A DNA stretch of 37,329 nt from an uncultured Marivita sp. (lineage in GTDB: Bacteria > Pseudomonadota > Alphaproteobacteria > Rhodobacterales > Rhodobacteraceae), in NCBI GenBank assembly GCA_947503115.1, contig CANNCS010000030.1, positions 1 through 37,329 on the forward strand, written 5' to 3'. Position numbers and translations under genes: made by a program. Below are positions 24,888 through 34,490 of this stretch, piece by piece. The notes under the pieces were generated by a model that was given only the letters and a program-made list of their open reading frames with translations, had not been told where the DNA came from and searched no databases. Each line of letters opens with the position of its first letter. Positions within the stretch are counted from its first letter, which is position 1.

Positions 24888-25346
24888 TCAGGCCTCAGCT
24901 TTCTTTTCCCAGCGCCCTGATTCTTCCGACCAGTATTGCGCCGAACATCCCGCACCGGTCAGGCTGCGCCATTGACTGCGTGCCTTATCCACGGCGACCG
25001 GATCATTGCCATCGAAAAGGATACAAACCCGTTCCAACTGCTGCAGCTCGTCCGGCGTGATCTCGGCCCCGTCTACGGTCATAACACATTGCGGGTCATT
25101 CGCCGCCTCAGGCGCCATGGTCAGCAGCACTGGCTGTGCTGCGTCATGCGCCCCCCCTGCAAGGCCGTGCGGCAAGAATCCCTCCTCCGCCCCCAGCCAC
25201 AGTTTCTGGTCCAGCCACTCCATGCGCGCAGCATCCGTTCCCCGCACCGCAACGCGCCAACCTGCGCCAAGCGCCTTGCCCAGAAGCATGGGCAAGGTCG
25301 CCTCGAGCGGCTTTTGCGTCAGGTGGTAGAAATAGGCCGCGCCCAT
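24888..25346 (-). CDS. holC: DNA polymerase III chi subunit
   Basis: A 152-residue HolC-type chi subunit, which links the clamp loader to single-strand binding protein. The start YFYHLTQKPLEATLPMLLGKAL, WLDQKLWLGAEEGFLPHGLAG and the C-terminal ILFDGNDPVAVDKARSQWRSL are the family landmarks. The ATG at 25346 lies 4 bases after the pepA stop; an in-frame ATG seven codons upstream would overlap pepA. The pepA-holC order is also found in E. coli. Confidence 0.92.
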   Translation of the reverse strand: MGAAYFYHLTQKPLEATLPMLLGKALGAGWRVAVRGTDAARMEWLDQKLWLGAEEGFLPHGLAGGAHDAAQPVLLTMAPEAANDPQCVMTVDGAEITPDELQQLERVCILFDGNDPVAVDKARSQWRSLTGAGCSAQYWSEESGRWEKKAEA

Positions 25347-25350
25347 CGGA

Positions 25351-26826
25351 TCAGTCCTGCGTTTCAAACTTATCAGAGATCAGACGATCCAGCGCCCGTA
25401 CACCCCAGCCTGTGGCCCCTTTGGGTGACAAATCCAGATCAGCTTTCACATGTGCCACACCCGCTATGTCGAGGTGAATCCAAGGCATGTCATCTTTGAC
25501 GAACCGCTTGAGGAACTGCGCCGCCGTCACCGACCCGGCAGGGCGGCCACCGATATTCTTCATGTCGGCCACGGGGGATTTCAGCATGTCGTCATAGGCT
25601 TGCGCCAATGGCATCCGCCACGCGCCTTCTTTCTCGGTCTCTGCGGACTTGAGGAACGCATTGACCAGCGGTTCATCGTTTGAATAGACGGCCGCTTTTT
25701 CATGTCCCAAGGCGATAATGCAGGCCCCTGTCAGCGTGGCGAGATCAATCATCGCGGCAGGTTTCTCGGACTCTTGCGCATGCCACATGACATCGCACAG
25801 AACCAGACGGCCTTCGGCGTCGGTGTTTACGACTTCAATGGTGTCGCCCTTCATGGACGCCACGACATCACCGGGACGTACCGCATTGCCCGACGGCATG
25901 TTTTCCACAAGCCCCACGAGACCAACCACATTGGCCTTCGCTTTGCGTTTCGCCACCGCGTGCATGACGCCTGCGACCACGCCTGCACCCCCCATATCCA
26001 TGGTCATGTCTTCCATGCCTCCCGCGGGCTTGAGAGAGATGCCGCCCGTGTCGAACACCACACCTTTTCCGATCAGTGCCAATGGTGCATCGCCTTTGGC
26101 ACCGCCTTTCCAACGCATGATGACCACTTTGGACGGGCTTTCCGACCCCTGGCCGACGCACAGCAACGCGCGCATTCCTAATTTTTCGAGCGCTTTTTCC
26201 TCCAGCACTTCGACCTCGACACCCAGATCACGCAGGGCTTCCAGCCGTTTGGCGAATTCGCTGGTGGTGAGCACGTTGGCGGGTTCGTTCACAAGATCGC
26301 GTGTGAAATGCACACCTTCGGCCACGGCGATACGCGGGGCCGCGGCCGCTTCGGCCTCTTCGGGTTTGGTGCACATGAAAGTCGCGGCGCCGAAGGGATC
26401 ACCCTTATTGGTCTTGTGATCATCAAAGCCGTAGCCGCGCAGGGCGACGCCCAACGCAACCTCTTCGGGCCGTGCTGTGCCTTCGGCCAGTACTGTCATC
26501 GCGGATGATCCCGCAGCGATGGCCAGCGTGGCCCCTGCTTTGCGCGCCAGTGCGGGCGCGGGACGGCGGGACAGTTTCACCAGATCGACCGCTTCGGCCT
26601 GCAGACCCACTGGCCATGATAGTGACATGGCTTTGCCTTCCGGCAGCTTTTCCCACGACTCTGACCCGGTCGCCCGTGCCAGCGCGCCTTTGGTGAGCCG
26701 GTTCAACCGCCGCGCCCCGGCGCTTAACTTCAGATCTGGAGTAATGAAGACCGCAATACGGCCTTCTGCGGTCGCCAAAGCGTCGATATCGACTGGTACA
26801 AATGCGAGTGCGCGAAGTTCCGCCAT
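25351..26826 (-). CDS. pepA: Leucyl aminopeptidase (M17)
   Basis: Cytoplasmic dinuclear-metal aminopeptidase, 491 residues after correcting the start. Metal and catalytic residues read from the sequence are Lys254, Asp259, Lys266, Asp277, Asp336 and Glu338, with the signature NTDAEGRL at 334-341. The metal ligands lie a constant 16 positions below the E. coli PepA numbering. A GGAG site 6 bases before ATG 26826 fixes the start; the 88-residue longer frame runs into the divergent lptF gene. It is cotranscribed with holC. Confidence 0.95.
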   Translation of the reverse strand: MAELRALAFVPVDIDALATAEGRIAVFITPDLKLSAGARRLNRLTKGALARATGSESWEKLPEGKAMSLSWPVGLQAEAVDLVKLSRRPAPALARKAGATLAIAAGSSAMTVLAEGTARPEEVALGVALRGYGFDDHKTNKGDPFGAATFMCTKPEEAEAAAAPRIAVAEGVHFTRDLVNEPANVLTTSEFAKRLEALRDLGVEVEVLEEKALEKLGMRALLCVGQGSESPSKVVIMRWKGGAKGDAPLALIGKGVVFDTGGISLKPAGGMEDMTMDMGGAGVVAGVMHAVAKRKAKANVVGLVGLVENMPSGNAVRPGDVVASMKGDTIEVVNTDAEGRLVLCDVMWHAQESEKPAAMIDLATLTGACIIALGHEKAAVYSNDEPLVNAFLKSAETEKEGAWRMPLAQAYDDMLKSPVADMKNIGGRPAGSVTAAQFLKRFVKDDMPWIHLDIAGVAHVKADLDLSPKGATGWGVRALDRLISDKFETQD

Positions 26827-26958
26827 TTTCTGCTCCGTAAGTTGGTTTGGATATAGGCGTAGCGCTCGTGCGCGCGGTTGACCAGAGGCGGGTTTTACCT
26901 CAAACCCTAGAGTATGGGCCATCCCGGCCCACTCTATGTCGTGTATAAGGGGTCCGCT

Positions 26959-28092
26959 GTGCCAAGATTCGACAGATATATGCTGTCGCAACTCATGGTC
27001 CTCTTTGGGTTCTTCGCACTTGTGCTGGTCGCGGTCTACTGGGTGAACCGTGCCGTGGTACTGTTTGACCGGCTTATTGCCGATGGCCATTCAGCTGGTG
27101 TGTTCCTAGAATTTACCGCACTCAGCCTGCCCGGGGTGATCGCGCTGGTGTTGCCGATGGCGTCGTTTGCTGCCGCCGTATACGTCACCAATCGGCTGAT
27201 GGGCGATTCCGAACTCACCGTGGTGCAGGCGACGGGTTACAGCCCATGGAGATTGGCGCGACCTGTCGTTCTGTTTGGTTTGATCGTGGCCGTGATGATG
27301 TCAGCATTGACCCACGTTCTGGTACCCGCGTCGATGGCCCAGCTCAAGGAACGCGAGGTCGAGATTTCGGGGTCTGTCAGCGCACGGCTTTTGCGCGAAG
27401 GGACCTTTCTGCATCCCGGTCCCGGCGTGACCTTCTTTATCCGTGACATCACCCCCGAGGGTGAATTGCGCGACGTTTACCTGTCGGACCGCCGTCAGGA
27501 CGAGCGCGAAGTGACCTACACCGCCGAGCGCGCCTATGTGGTGCAGGCTGAGGAAGGTCCGCGCCTTGTCATGGTAAGCGGTCTGGCGCAAACCTTACGG
27601 CCCGACACGCGCACTTTGTCGACCACGTTGTTTCAGGATTTCACCTACGACATCAGCACATTGATTGTGCAAAATCAGAATCTCAACCTGCGGCCCCGGC
27701 ACTTGTCGACATGGGATTTGCTGATTCGACCTGACGAGATGGCAGTGCTGACCGATGTGCCTATGGCGCGGATCAACGAGGAACTGCATGGTCGGTTCCA
27801 ACAGGCGCTTTTGGGACTGGTCGCAGCACTAATCGGGTTCGCGACCCTGCTCACCGGCAGTTTCAGTCGTTTCGGTGTCGGGCGGCAAATCGTGGTGGCG
27901 ATTTTCCTTCTGGTGATCATCAAACTGGTAGAAAGCGCCGTCACCGATCCGACGCGCAACAATGCTGCGCTATGGCCGCTGATCTATCTGCCTTCGGTGG
28001 TGGGGCTTGCGATGGCGATGGGGGTTTTACACCTGGCCGCCCGGCCATTCCACAAACCGCGCGGCGCTGCGGTGACGGAGGTGCCGGTGTGA
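26959..28092 (+). CDS. lptF: LPS export ABC permease LptF
   Basis: Inner-membrane permease subunit that with LptG and LptB extracts LPS for transport to the outer membrane. The 377-residue YjgP/YjgQ-family protein has two hydrophobic spans near the N-terminus, more around residues 85-110, a periplasmic beta-jellyroll domain (about 125-250) and C-terminal spans (about 275-365). The GTG start at 26959 is preceded by AAGGGG with 6-base spacing and gives MPRFDRYMLSQL, a typical N-terminus. It is divergent from pepA. The end overlaps lptG as GTGA. Confidence 0.93.
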   Translation: MPRFDRYMLSQLMVLFGFFALVLVAVYWVNRAVVLFDRLIADGHSAGVFLEFTALSLPGVIALVLPMASFAAAVYVTNRLMGDSELTVVQATGYSPWRLARPVVLFGLIVAVMMSALTHVLVPASMAQLKEREVEISGSVSARLLREGTFLHPGPGVTFFIRDITPEGELRDVYLSDRRQDEREVTYTAERAYVVQAEEGPRLVMVSGLAQTLRPDTRTLSTTLFQDFTYDISTLIVQNQNLNLRPRHLSTWDLLIRPDEMAVLTDVPMARINEELHGRFQQALLGLVAALIGFATLLTGSFSRFGVGRQIVVAIFLLVIIKLVESAVTDPTRNNAALWPLIYLPSVVGLAMAMGVLHLAARPFHKPRGAAVTEVPV

Positions 28093-29183
28093 CCCTGCAT
28101 TTCTACTTTGCGCGCCGATTCCTGTGGACCTTTCTTGCGATCTTTGGGATTTTCTTTCTGTTTCAGGTACTTCTGGATCTGGTCGAACAAATCCGTCGGT
28201 TTGATAATTCGGTCAGTTTTGCCGAGGTGATGAAGCTGACGCTGCTGAACACGCCCGAGGGTATGTACCAGATTCTGCCCTTGGTGATGATCCTGTCCTC
28301 CATCGCGCTATTCGTGGCGCTGGCGCGGTCGTCAGAGCTGGTGGTGGCCCGTGCGGCGGGCCGGTCGGGACTGACCGCTCTGGTGGGGCCGATCGTGGTG
28401 GCAGCCGTGATTGGGGGGCTTGCGGTGGCGATGGGCAATCCGATCGTGGCCGCAACGTCGAAAGCCTATTCCGATTTGCGCGAAACCTACCGCAATGGCG
28501 GCACCTCGGCGCTGTCCATCGGGGCCGAGGGGCTGTGGCTGCGCCAATCGGATTCGCGCGGGCAGACAGTGATCCGGGCGGCGCGGGCAAATACCAACGG
28601 CACTGTGCTTTATGACGTGATGTTCGTGGCCTATGCCGAAGGCGGCGGTCCGGTGCGCCGGATCGAGGCCGCGGAAGCCGAATTGGCGGACGGGGCGTGG
28701 ACCCTGCGGGAGGCCAAGGTCTGGCCGCTGGTGGCGGGGGTGAACCCGGAAACGAATTCGGTATTGCATGACGAGTTGATCGTCGCGTCCACCCTGACCG
28801 AAGACAGCATCAAGGACCGGTTTGGGCGGCCTTCAGCGATCTCGGTCTGGGAGTTACAGGGTTTTATCACCGATCTTGAGGACGCAGGCTTTTCGGCGCG
28901 GCGACATGCGGTGTGGTTGCAGATGGAACTGGCGCGGCCAGTGTTTCTGATATCAATGGTGTTGATCGGTGCGGCCTTCACAATGCGGCACAGCCGAATG
29001 GGTGGCACGGGAGTTGCGGTTTTGTCAGCGGTTCTTCTTGGTTTTTCATTATATTACGTGCGTAACTTCGCGCAAATTCTAGGCGAGAACGGACAGTTGA
29101 ACCCGCTTGCTGCGGCTTGGGTGCCGCCACTTGCGTCAGTGTTGCTGGCGCTTGGTCTTATCCTGCACCGAGAGGACGGATGA
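28089..29183 (+). CDS. lptG: LPS export ABC permease LptG
   Basis: Second permease of the LptB2FG complex, 364 residues, same YjgP/YjgQ architecture as lptF: N-terminal membrane span pair, conserved QILPLVMILSSIALFVALARSSELVVARAAG loop region, periplasmic domain and C-terminal spans. It starts at a GTG inside the lptF stop (GTGA), and its own stop overlaps the lptD start (ATGA), so the three are translationally coupled. Confidence 0.93.
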   Translation: MTLHFYFARRFLWTFLAIFGIFFLFQVLLDLVEQIRRFDNSVSFAEVMKLTLLNTPEGMYQILPLVMILSSIALFVALARSSELVVARAAGRSGLTALVGPIVVAAVIGGLAVAMGNPIVAATSKAYSDLRETYRNGGTSALSIGAEGLWLRQSDSRGQTVIRAARANTNGTVLYDVMFVAYAEGGGPVRRIEAAEAELADGAWTLREAKVWPLVAGVNPETNSVLHDELIVASTLTEDSIKDRFGRPSAISVWELQGFITDLEDAGFSARRHAVWLQMELARPVFLISMVLIGAAFTMRHSRMGGTGVAVLSAVLLGFSLYYVRNFAQILGENGQLNPLAAAWVPPLASVLLALGLILHREDG

Positions 29184-31345
29184 TGCGGCGGTCTTCTCTT
29201 GCTCTGATCCTTGCGGCGATGCTGTGGACAGCAGCACCCACGCCCTCGATGGCACAAACCGGCGATGTGATGCTGTTGGCTGACCAAGTGTTGGTCGAAC
29301 AGGGAGGCGACACGCTTGTCGCGACCGGCAATGTCGAGGCGCTTTACGAAGGCACGCGACTGACTGCGTCATCGGTCATCTATGACCGCGCCTCGGACAC
29401 CGTTGAGATACAGGGACCGATCCGCATAACGCAGCCCAATGGGGATGTTCTTACCGCGACACAGGCGCAATTGGATCAGGGCTTTCAGAACGGCCTTCTG
29501 GAAAGCGCGCGCTTTGTGCTGGATGAACAATTGCAGATCGCCTCGGCCCGTGCAGCACGAGTTCAAGGACGCTACACCGCGATGAGCCAGGTCGCGGCAA
29601 CTTCGTGTCAGGTCTGCGGCAGCGACCGCCCACCGCTTTGGGCGATCCGGGCCACCCGCGTGGTGCATGATGCCGAAGAACGGCAAATCTACTTTGATGA
29701 TGCACAACTGCGCGTTCTGGGTGTGCCGGTGTTTTATATCCCTCGTATGCGTCTGCCAGACCCGACACTGGAACGGGCCCGAGGTTTTTTGATACCCGAG
29801 CTCAAGACTTCGACCTTGTTGGGGTTCGGGATCAAACTGCCGTATTTCATCCCAATCGGAGATCATGCCGACCTGACGCTTACGCCCTATGTGTCACCGA
29901 TCACTCGGACGCTAGAACTTCGCTACCGACAGGCATTTCGCAATGGCAACATCACCGTAAATAGCGCGGTCAGCCGCGACAGTCTGAGCAGTGAGTCGTC
30001 GCGTGGCCTGTTCTTTGCGGAAGGCGCGTTCACCCTGCCGCGCAGTTTCCGCCTGTCCTTTGACATCGAAGCGGTGAGCGATGACGCCTATCTTAACGAC
30101 TACAACAGCGACTTCAAAAAAGACCGTTTGGACAGCGCCCTGACCTTGTCGCGCACCAAACGAGACCGCTTCTTTTCGCTGGGGCTGATCCATTACGAAA
30201 GCCTGACCGACGGCGAAAACAACGCGACGCAACCAACGATCATCGCCGATCTGCGGTACAATCGAAGGTACTTTCCCAAGGCCATCGGCGGCGAGGTTAG
30301 ACTTGGATTTCAGGTCCACGGTCACTACCGCTATTCGGACACGGATATCGACGGCAGCGATGACGACAGCGTTGTCGACGGCCGTGATGTGGGCCGCGCA
30401 AATCTGGATCTGAGCTGGCGCGACCGCTGGACACTGCCGGGTGGCCTGCGCGCCGGCGCGGTCACGCAGCTTTGGGTCGATCACTTTATCGTCGAACAGG
30501 ATGCTGCGGCAGAAGGCGACTATACCGAGGTCACGCCTGCGGCATCGGTTGAACTGCGATGGCCGCTGGTCAAGCAAACGTCGACGGGTGCTCGTGTGTT
30601 GTTGGAACCGATTGTGCAGGTCGGGTGGATTGGTGGCGAACGGTCGGGCGTGCCCAATGACGAAAGCACACGGGTCGAATTCGACGAAGGCAACCTGCTT
30701 TCACTGTCGCGCTTTCCGGCACCCGACCGCCGCGAACGCGGGCTGATCGGAGCCGCAGCGCTGCGTTGGATGCGGCAGGACCCTGAAGGCTGGCGCGCCT
30801 CAATGACTTTGGGTCGTGTCTGGCGTGACGAGGTGGACACAGATTTTTCGCGATCGTCCGGGCAGGACAGCGCCGCCTCAGATTGGCTCATCGCCGGGCA
30901 ATTGGCGCATCAGAACGGGTTACAGCTTTTGGCGCGCGGTCTTTTTGACAGCGACGAGACCCGCTTCAACAAAGCCGAGATGAGGGCAAACATCACCCGT
31001 GATCGCTATACGTTGGGGACGTCCTACATCCTGCTGACCACCGATCCGCTGGAAGATCGCGATGACGCGCAATCACAATGGCGCGTCAATGGTCGCTACA
31101 ATATCGACCGCAACTGGACTGCCACTGGCAGCACGCGGTACGACATCGCCGAGGGGCAGTTCCTGAATGCAGGGATTGGCGCGGAATACCGCAACGAATG
31201 TGTCGCGGTGGACTTTTCGGTCTCGCGCAGCTTTGCCTCTTCCACTAACCTTGAACCATCTACCGATTTCGGCCTGACCGTCGCGCTGACTGGCTTCAGC
31301 ACAGGCGGCAGTGGCAAGGAGTACCGCCGTTCATGCAGTTACTGA
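29180..31345 (+). CDS. lptD: LPS-assembly outer-membrane protein LptD
   Basis: Outer-membrane translocon that inserts LPS into the outer leaflet. The 721-residue precursor has a signal peptide (to about residue 25, SMAQ), an OstA-like N-terminal domain (GNVEALYEGTRLTASSVIYDRASDTVE), then a large beta-barrel with alternating aromatic strands. Four conserved-looking cysteines are present: Cys143 and Cys146 (SCQVCGSDRPPLWAIRA), Cys674 (NECVAVDFSVSR) and Cys719 in the C-terminal RRSCSY, consistent with disulfide-controlled maturation. The ATG overlaps the lptG stop. Confidence 0.94.
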   Translation: MMRRSSLALILAAMLWTAAPTPSMAQTGDVMLLADQVLVEQGGDTLVATGNVEALYEGTRLTASSVIYDRASDTVEIQGPIRITQPNGDVLTATQAQLDQGFQNGLLESARFVLDEQLQIASARAARVQGRYTAMSQVAATSCQVCGSDRPPLWAIRATRVVHDAEERQIYFDDAQLRVLGVPVFYIPRMRLPDPTLERARGFLIPELKTSTLLGFGIKLPYFIPIGDHADLTLTPYVSPITRTLELRYRQAFRNGNITVNSAVSRDSLSSESSRGLFFAEGAFTLPRSFRLSFDIEAVSDDAYLNDYNSDFKKDRLDSALTLSRTKRDRFFSLGLIHYESLTDGENNATQPTIIADLRYNRRYFPKAIGGEVRLGFQVHGHYRYSDTDIDGSDDDSVVDGRDVGRANLDLSWRDRWTLPGGLRAGAVTQLWVDHFIVEQDAAAEGDYTEVTPAASVELRWPLVKQTSTGARVLLEPIVQVGWIGGERSGVPNDESTRVEFDEGNLLSLSRFPAPDRRERGLIGAAALRWMRQDPEGWRASMTLGRVWRDEVDTDFSRSSGQDSAASDWLIAGQLAHQNGLQLLARGLFDSDETRFNKAEMRANITRDRYTLGTSYILLTTDPLEDRDDAQSQWRVNGRYNIDRNWTATGSTRYDIAEGQFLNAGIGAEYRNECVAVDFSVSRSFASSTNLEPSTDFGLTVALTGFSTGGSGKEYRRSCSY

Positions 31346-32562
31346 ACACGTCCATCCGCACATTGAGCGCTTTTGCTCTTGGCATCACCCTGGCTTTTGG
31401 CCCTGTCTCGGCGCAGGCGCAAAACTTGTTTGCGCCCGTCATCCGCATCAATGACAGTGTGGTCACCGCCTATGAGTTGGACCAACGCGCGCGCATGCTG
31501 ACCGTGCTGCGAGCGCCGGGGAATCCGCAAGAGCTTGCCCGCGAACAGCTTGTCGACGACCGTTTGCGCATTCAGGCCGCCGAAGCCGCCGGGGTCGTGC
31601 CGTCGCCCGAAGAGGTGTTGGACGGCATGGCCGAGTTCGCACAGCGCAGCAACCTGTCCCGCGACGAGTTCATTCAGGCGCTTGAGAGCAACGGTGTATC
31701 CGCACAGACCTTCCGCGATTTTGTCCGGGCTGGATTAAGCTGGCGCTTGCTGGTGCAGGCGCGTTTTGCGGGTCGGGTGAACTTGTCAGAAGCCGAGATC
31801 GATCGCGCGCTTGGCGCTTCAGGCGGTTCGTCGGTGAGGGTTCTTCTGTCCGAGCTCATTATGCCCGCCCCGCCGGAGCAAGCCGAAGAGGTGCTTGCTC
31901 GGGCCGAGCAGATCAGTCAGATCGCATCAGAGGCCGAATTCTCAGCCCAGGCGCGGCAATTCTCGGCCACTGCGACACGCGGCGCCGGAGGCCGTTTGCC
32001 GTGGCAGAACCTTGAAGACCTACCGCCTGTGCTGCGTCCGCTGGTGCTGGCGCTGGCCCCGGGTGAAGTGACCGATCCTATTCCGATCCCCAACGCGGTG
32101 GCGCTATTCCAGCTACGCGGTGTCGAGGAGACAGGCTTTACCCCACCCACCTATTCCGCCATCGAATACGCGGCCTATTACCTGCCCGGAGGCCGATCCG
32201 ATGCGACGCTGGCGCAGGCACGGGTGCTGGCCAGCAAAGTGGACCGCTGCGATGATCTGTACGGCGCAGCCGAGGGCAAACCCGAGGAGATGTTGGAGCG
32301 TCAGGCATTGCCGCCCGCCGACATTCCCACCGACATCGCGTTCGAGCTATCCAAGCTTGATCCTGGCGAAGTGTCCACAGCGCTGACCCGGTCGAACGGG
32401 CAAACGCTTGTGTTCCTGATGTTGTGCGGGCGCACCGCCGAAGTAAACGACGACGTCGACCGTGACCAATTCGCCTTGGGCCTGCGCAACCAACGGCTTA
32501 ATTCGCTGGCCGAGAGCTATCTGGCGCAACTGCGTTCCGACGCCCGCATTGTCGCGCAATGA
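31333..32562 (+). CDS. surA: SurA-like periplasmic chaperone/peptidyl-prolyl isomerase
   Basis: A 409-residue periplasmic chaperone for outer-membrane proteins, LptD being a known client in other bacteria. A signal peptide (residues 1-30, VSAQAQ), a SurA N-terminal helical domain (IRINDSVVTAYELDQR...ARE QLVDDRLRIQAAE) and a parvulin domain (about 165-270, with ELIMPAP, FSAQARQFSATATRGAGGRLPW) are seen. The start lies 13 bases inside lptD. Two cysteines in the C-terminal half (VDRCDD, MLCGRT) could pair. Sequence similarity to E. coli SurA is modest; the assignment leans on domain order and context. Confidence 0.9.
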   Translation: MQLLNTSIRTLSAFALGITLAFGPVSAQAQNLFAPVIRINDSVVTAYELDQRARMLTVLRAPGNPQELAREQLVDDRLRIQAAEAAGVVPSPEEVLDGMAEFAQRSNLSRDEFIQALESNGVSAQTFRDFVRAGLSWRLLVQARFAGRVNLSEAEIDRALGASGGSSVRVLLSELIMPAPPEQAEEVLARAEQISQIASEAEFSAQARQFSATATRGAGGRLPWQNLEDLPPVLRPLVLALAPGEVTDPIPIPNAVALFQLRGVEETGFTPPTYSAIEYAAYYLPGGRSDATLAQARVLASKVDRCDDLYGAAEGKPEEMLERQALPPADIPTDIAFELSKLDPGEVSTALTRSNGQTLVFLMLCGRTAEVNDDVDRDQFALGLRNQRLNSLAESYLAQLRSDARIVAQ

Positions 32563-33527
32563 GCGCAGCACCGATTGCCCTGACCATCGGGGAGCCGGCA
32601 GGGATCGGACCCGAACTTGCCGGGATGGCGTGGGAGGCGCTGCGCGGTGAGGTGCCATTTTTCCTGATCGGTGACCCGGCGCATCTGCCAGATGGGACAG
32701 ACTGGGTCGAGATCGCCGCCCCCGACGAAGTGTCGGTGCAGGGCACTGCCCTGCCCGTATTGCCGCATCGGTTTGACGGACCGCGTACCCCCGGCCAACC
32801 GCACCCGGCACAGGCCAAGGGTGTTGTCGCGGTGATCGAACGGGCCGTGGCGCTGGCGTCGTCTGGTAAGGTGGGCGGCATCTGTACCCTACCAATCCAC
32901 AAACAGGCACTTCAGGAAGGAGCCGGGTTCGGCTTTCCGGGCCATACCGAATTTCTGGCCCATCTCTGCGACACCAGCGATGTCGTGATGATGCTGGCCG
33001 GACCGCAGTTGCGCGTGGTGCCCGTGACGATCCATATCCCGTTGTCAGAGGTCAAACTGGCCCTGACGCCCGATCTGCTGGAGACCCGCATCCGGATCAC
33101 GCATGATGCGCTTGTGTCCCAATTCGGGATCGCTCGGCCCAGGCTGGCGGTGGCGGGCCTGAACCCACACGCGGGCGAAGGTGGGCGCATGGGGCGCGAA
33201 GAGATCGACGTGATCACGCCTGTGCTGGAGCGCTTGCGGGATGACGGTATGGCCATAGCAGGGCCTTTGTCCGCAGACACGATGTTTCATGCCGCAGCTC
33301 GGACAGGGTATGACGCGGCGATCTGCATGTATCACGATCAGGCGCTGATCCCGATCAAGACATTGGATTTCGACCGCGGTGTGAATGTGACGCTTGGCCT
33401 GCCGATCATCCGCACCTCACCCGATCACGGCACGGCGTTTGACATCGCCGGAACCGGACAGGCCAACCCGACCTCGACCATTGAGGCTTTGCGCATGGCG
33501 TGGCAACTGACGAACGCAGCGTCCTGA
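32559..33527 (+). CDS. pdxA: 4-hydroxythreonine-4-phosphate dehydrogenase
   Basis: NAD-dependent enzyme of the DXP-dependent pyridoxal phosphate route. It has 322 residues with the family metal-site histidines in FPGHTEFLAHLC, LSADTMFHAA and CMYHDQALIPIK, plus the N-terminal ALTIGEPAGIGPELA. The ATG overlaps the surA stop (ATGA). The lptD-surA-pdxA-rsmA order is shared with gammaproteobacteria. Confidence 0.95.
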   Translation: MSAAPIALTIGEPAGIGPELAGMAWEALRGEVPFFLIGDPAHLPDGTDWVEIAAPDEVSVQGTALPVLPHRFDGPRTPGQPHPAQAKGVVAVIERAVALASSGKVGGICTLPIHKQALQEGAGFGFPGHTEFLAHLCDTSDVVMMLAGPQLRVVPVTIHIPLSEVKLALTPDLLETRIRITHDALVSQFGIARPRLAVAGLNPHAGEGGRMGREEIDVITPVLERLRDDGMAIAGPLSADTMFHAAARTGYDAAICMYHDQALIPIKTLDFDRGVNVTLGLPIIRTSPDHGTAFDIAGTGQANPTSTIEALRMAWQLTNAAS

Positions 33528-33556
33528 CGGCGGATCAGTTGGATGGGACAGAATTT

Positions 33557-33580
33557 GCATATTTTGAAAAAGAAGAAGCA
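33557..33580 (+). repeat. Dispersed 24-base motif, copy D
   Basis: GCATATTTTG followed by AAAAAGAAGAAGCA, between pdxA and rsmA, ending 29 bases before the rsmA ATG. It differs from copy A (2036) at one position and from copy B (6567) at two. No hairpin partner is visible here. Confidence 0.7.
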
Positions 33581-33609
33581 CGGGCCGCCTGCCTTGTGCG
33601 GAGGAAGTC

Positions 33610-34446
33610 ATGCCCGCGATTGATTCACTGCCACCGCTTCGCGAGGTGATCGCGACGCATGAGCTGAGCGCGAAAAAGGCGCTGGGACAGAACTTTCTGC
33701 TGGATTTGAACCTGACCGCCAAGATCGCGCGGCAAGCGGGTGATCTAAGCGGCACGGATGTGTTGGAAGTCGGCCCCGGTCCGGGCGGATTGACCCGCGG
33801 TTTGCTTGTCGAAGGCGCGCGCAAAGTTTTGGCAGTGGAAAAGGACGCGCGCTGTCTGCCCGCGTTGGCCGAGATCGCGGCAGTCTATCCGGGGCGGCTA
33901 GAGGTGATCGAGGGCGATGCGCTGGAGGTCGACGCATTGGCGCATCTGACGCCGCCAATCGCGATCTGCGCCAACCTGCCCTACAATGTCGGTACAGAAT
34001 TGCTGGTGCGCTGGCTGACGCCTGCAGTATGGCCGCCGGTGTGGTCAAGTCTGACGCTGATGTTCCAGAAAGAGGTGGCGCAGCGGATCGTGGCCAAGCC
34101 GGGTGACAAGGCCTACGGTCGGTTGGCCGTTCTGGCGCAGTGGCGCTGTGATGCACATATCGCAATGCACTTGCCGCCAGAGGCGTTCAGCCCACCGCCC
34201 AAAGTCAGTTCCGCCGTAGTGCATTTACGCGCCCTGCCCGCGCCCCGGTTCGAGGCTGATCCAAAGCTGCTGGAGCGCGTTGTGGCCGCTGGGTTCAACC
34301 AACGGCGCAAGATGCTGCGCGCATCTCTGAAAGGCTTGTCACCGGATATCGAGGACCACCTGAATGCAGTTGGCATTCCCCCAACCGAACGCGCCGAACG
34401 GGTGTCGATTGAGGCGTTCTGTGCCCTAGCACGGCAATTGGCCTAA
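33610..34446 (+). CDS. rsmA: 16S rRNA dimethyladenosine transferase RsmA (KsgA)
   Basis: Methylates two adjacent adenosines near the 3' end of 16S rRNA. The 278-residue protein has [14 protein letters not shown] motif [16 protein letters not shown] and the catalytic [15 protein letters not shown] segment. GGAGGAAG sits 2-9 bases before the ATG. It is separated from pdxA by 82 bases holding a copy of the dispersed motif, so it may have its own promoter. A strong terminator follows. Confidence 0.95.
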   Translation: MPAIDSLPPLREVIATHELSAKKALGQNFLLDLNLTAKIARQAGDLSGTDVLEVGPGPGGLTRGLLVEGARKVLAVEKDARCLPALAEIAAVYPGRLEVIEGDALEVDALAHLTPPIAICANLPYNVGTELLVRWLTPAVWPPVWSSLTLMFQKEVAQRIVAKPGDKAYGRLAVLAQWRCDAHIAMHLPPEAFSPPPKVSSAVVHLRALPAPRFEADPKLLERVVAAGFNQRRKMLRASLKGLSPDIEDHLNAVGIPPTERAERVSIEAFCALARQLA

Positions 34447-34460
34447 AAGGGGAGAAACAG

Positions 34461-34486
34461 AAAAGCCGGGGAATGCCCCGGCTTTT
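34461..34486. terminator. Bidirectional terminator between rsmA and the DUF4167 gene
   Basis: AAAAGCCGGGG-AATG-CCCCGGCTTTT: an 11-bp stem with a 4-base loop, followed by TTCG on the plus strand and preceded by an A run that becomes a T run on the minus strand. It serves the two convergent genes. Confidence 0.88.
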
Positions 34487-34490
34487 TCGT

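Noticed and set aside
26827-27090. 88-codon N-terminal extension of pepA
   Set aside because: Overlaps divergent lptF and its promoter; GGAG before the inner ATG and M17 family length support the shorter form.
29912-30577. Minus-strand open frame of 221 codons opposite lptD
   Set aside because: Covered by the beta-barrel coding region of lptD; no family resemblance.
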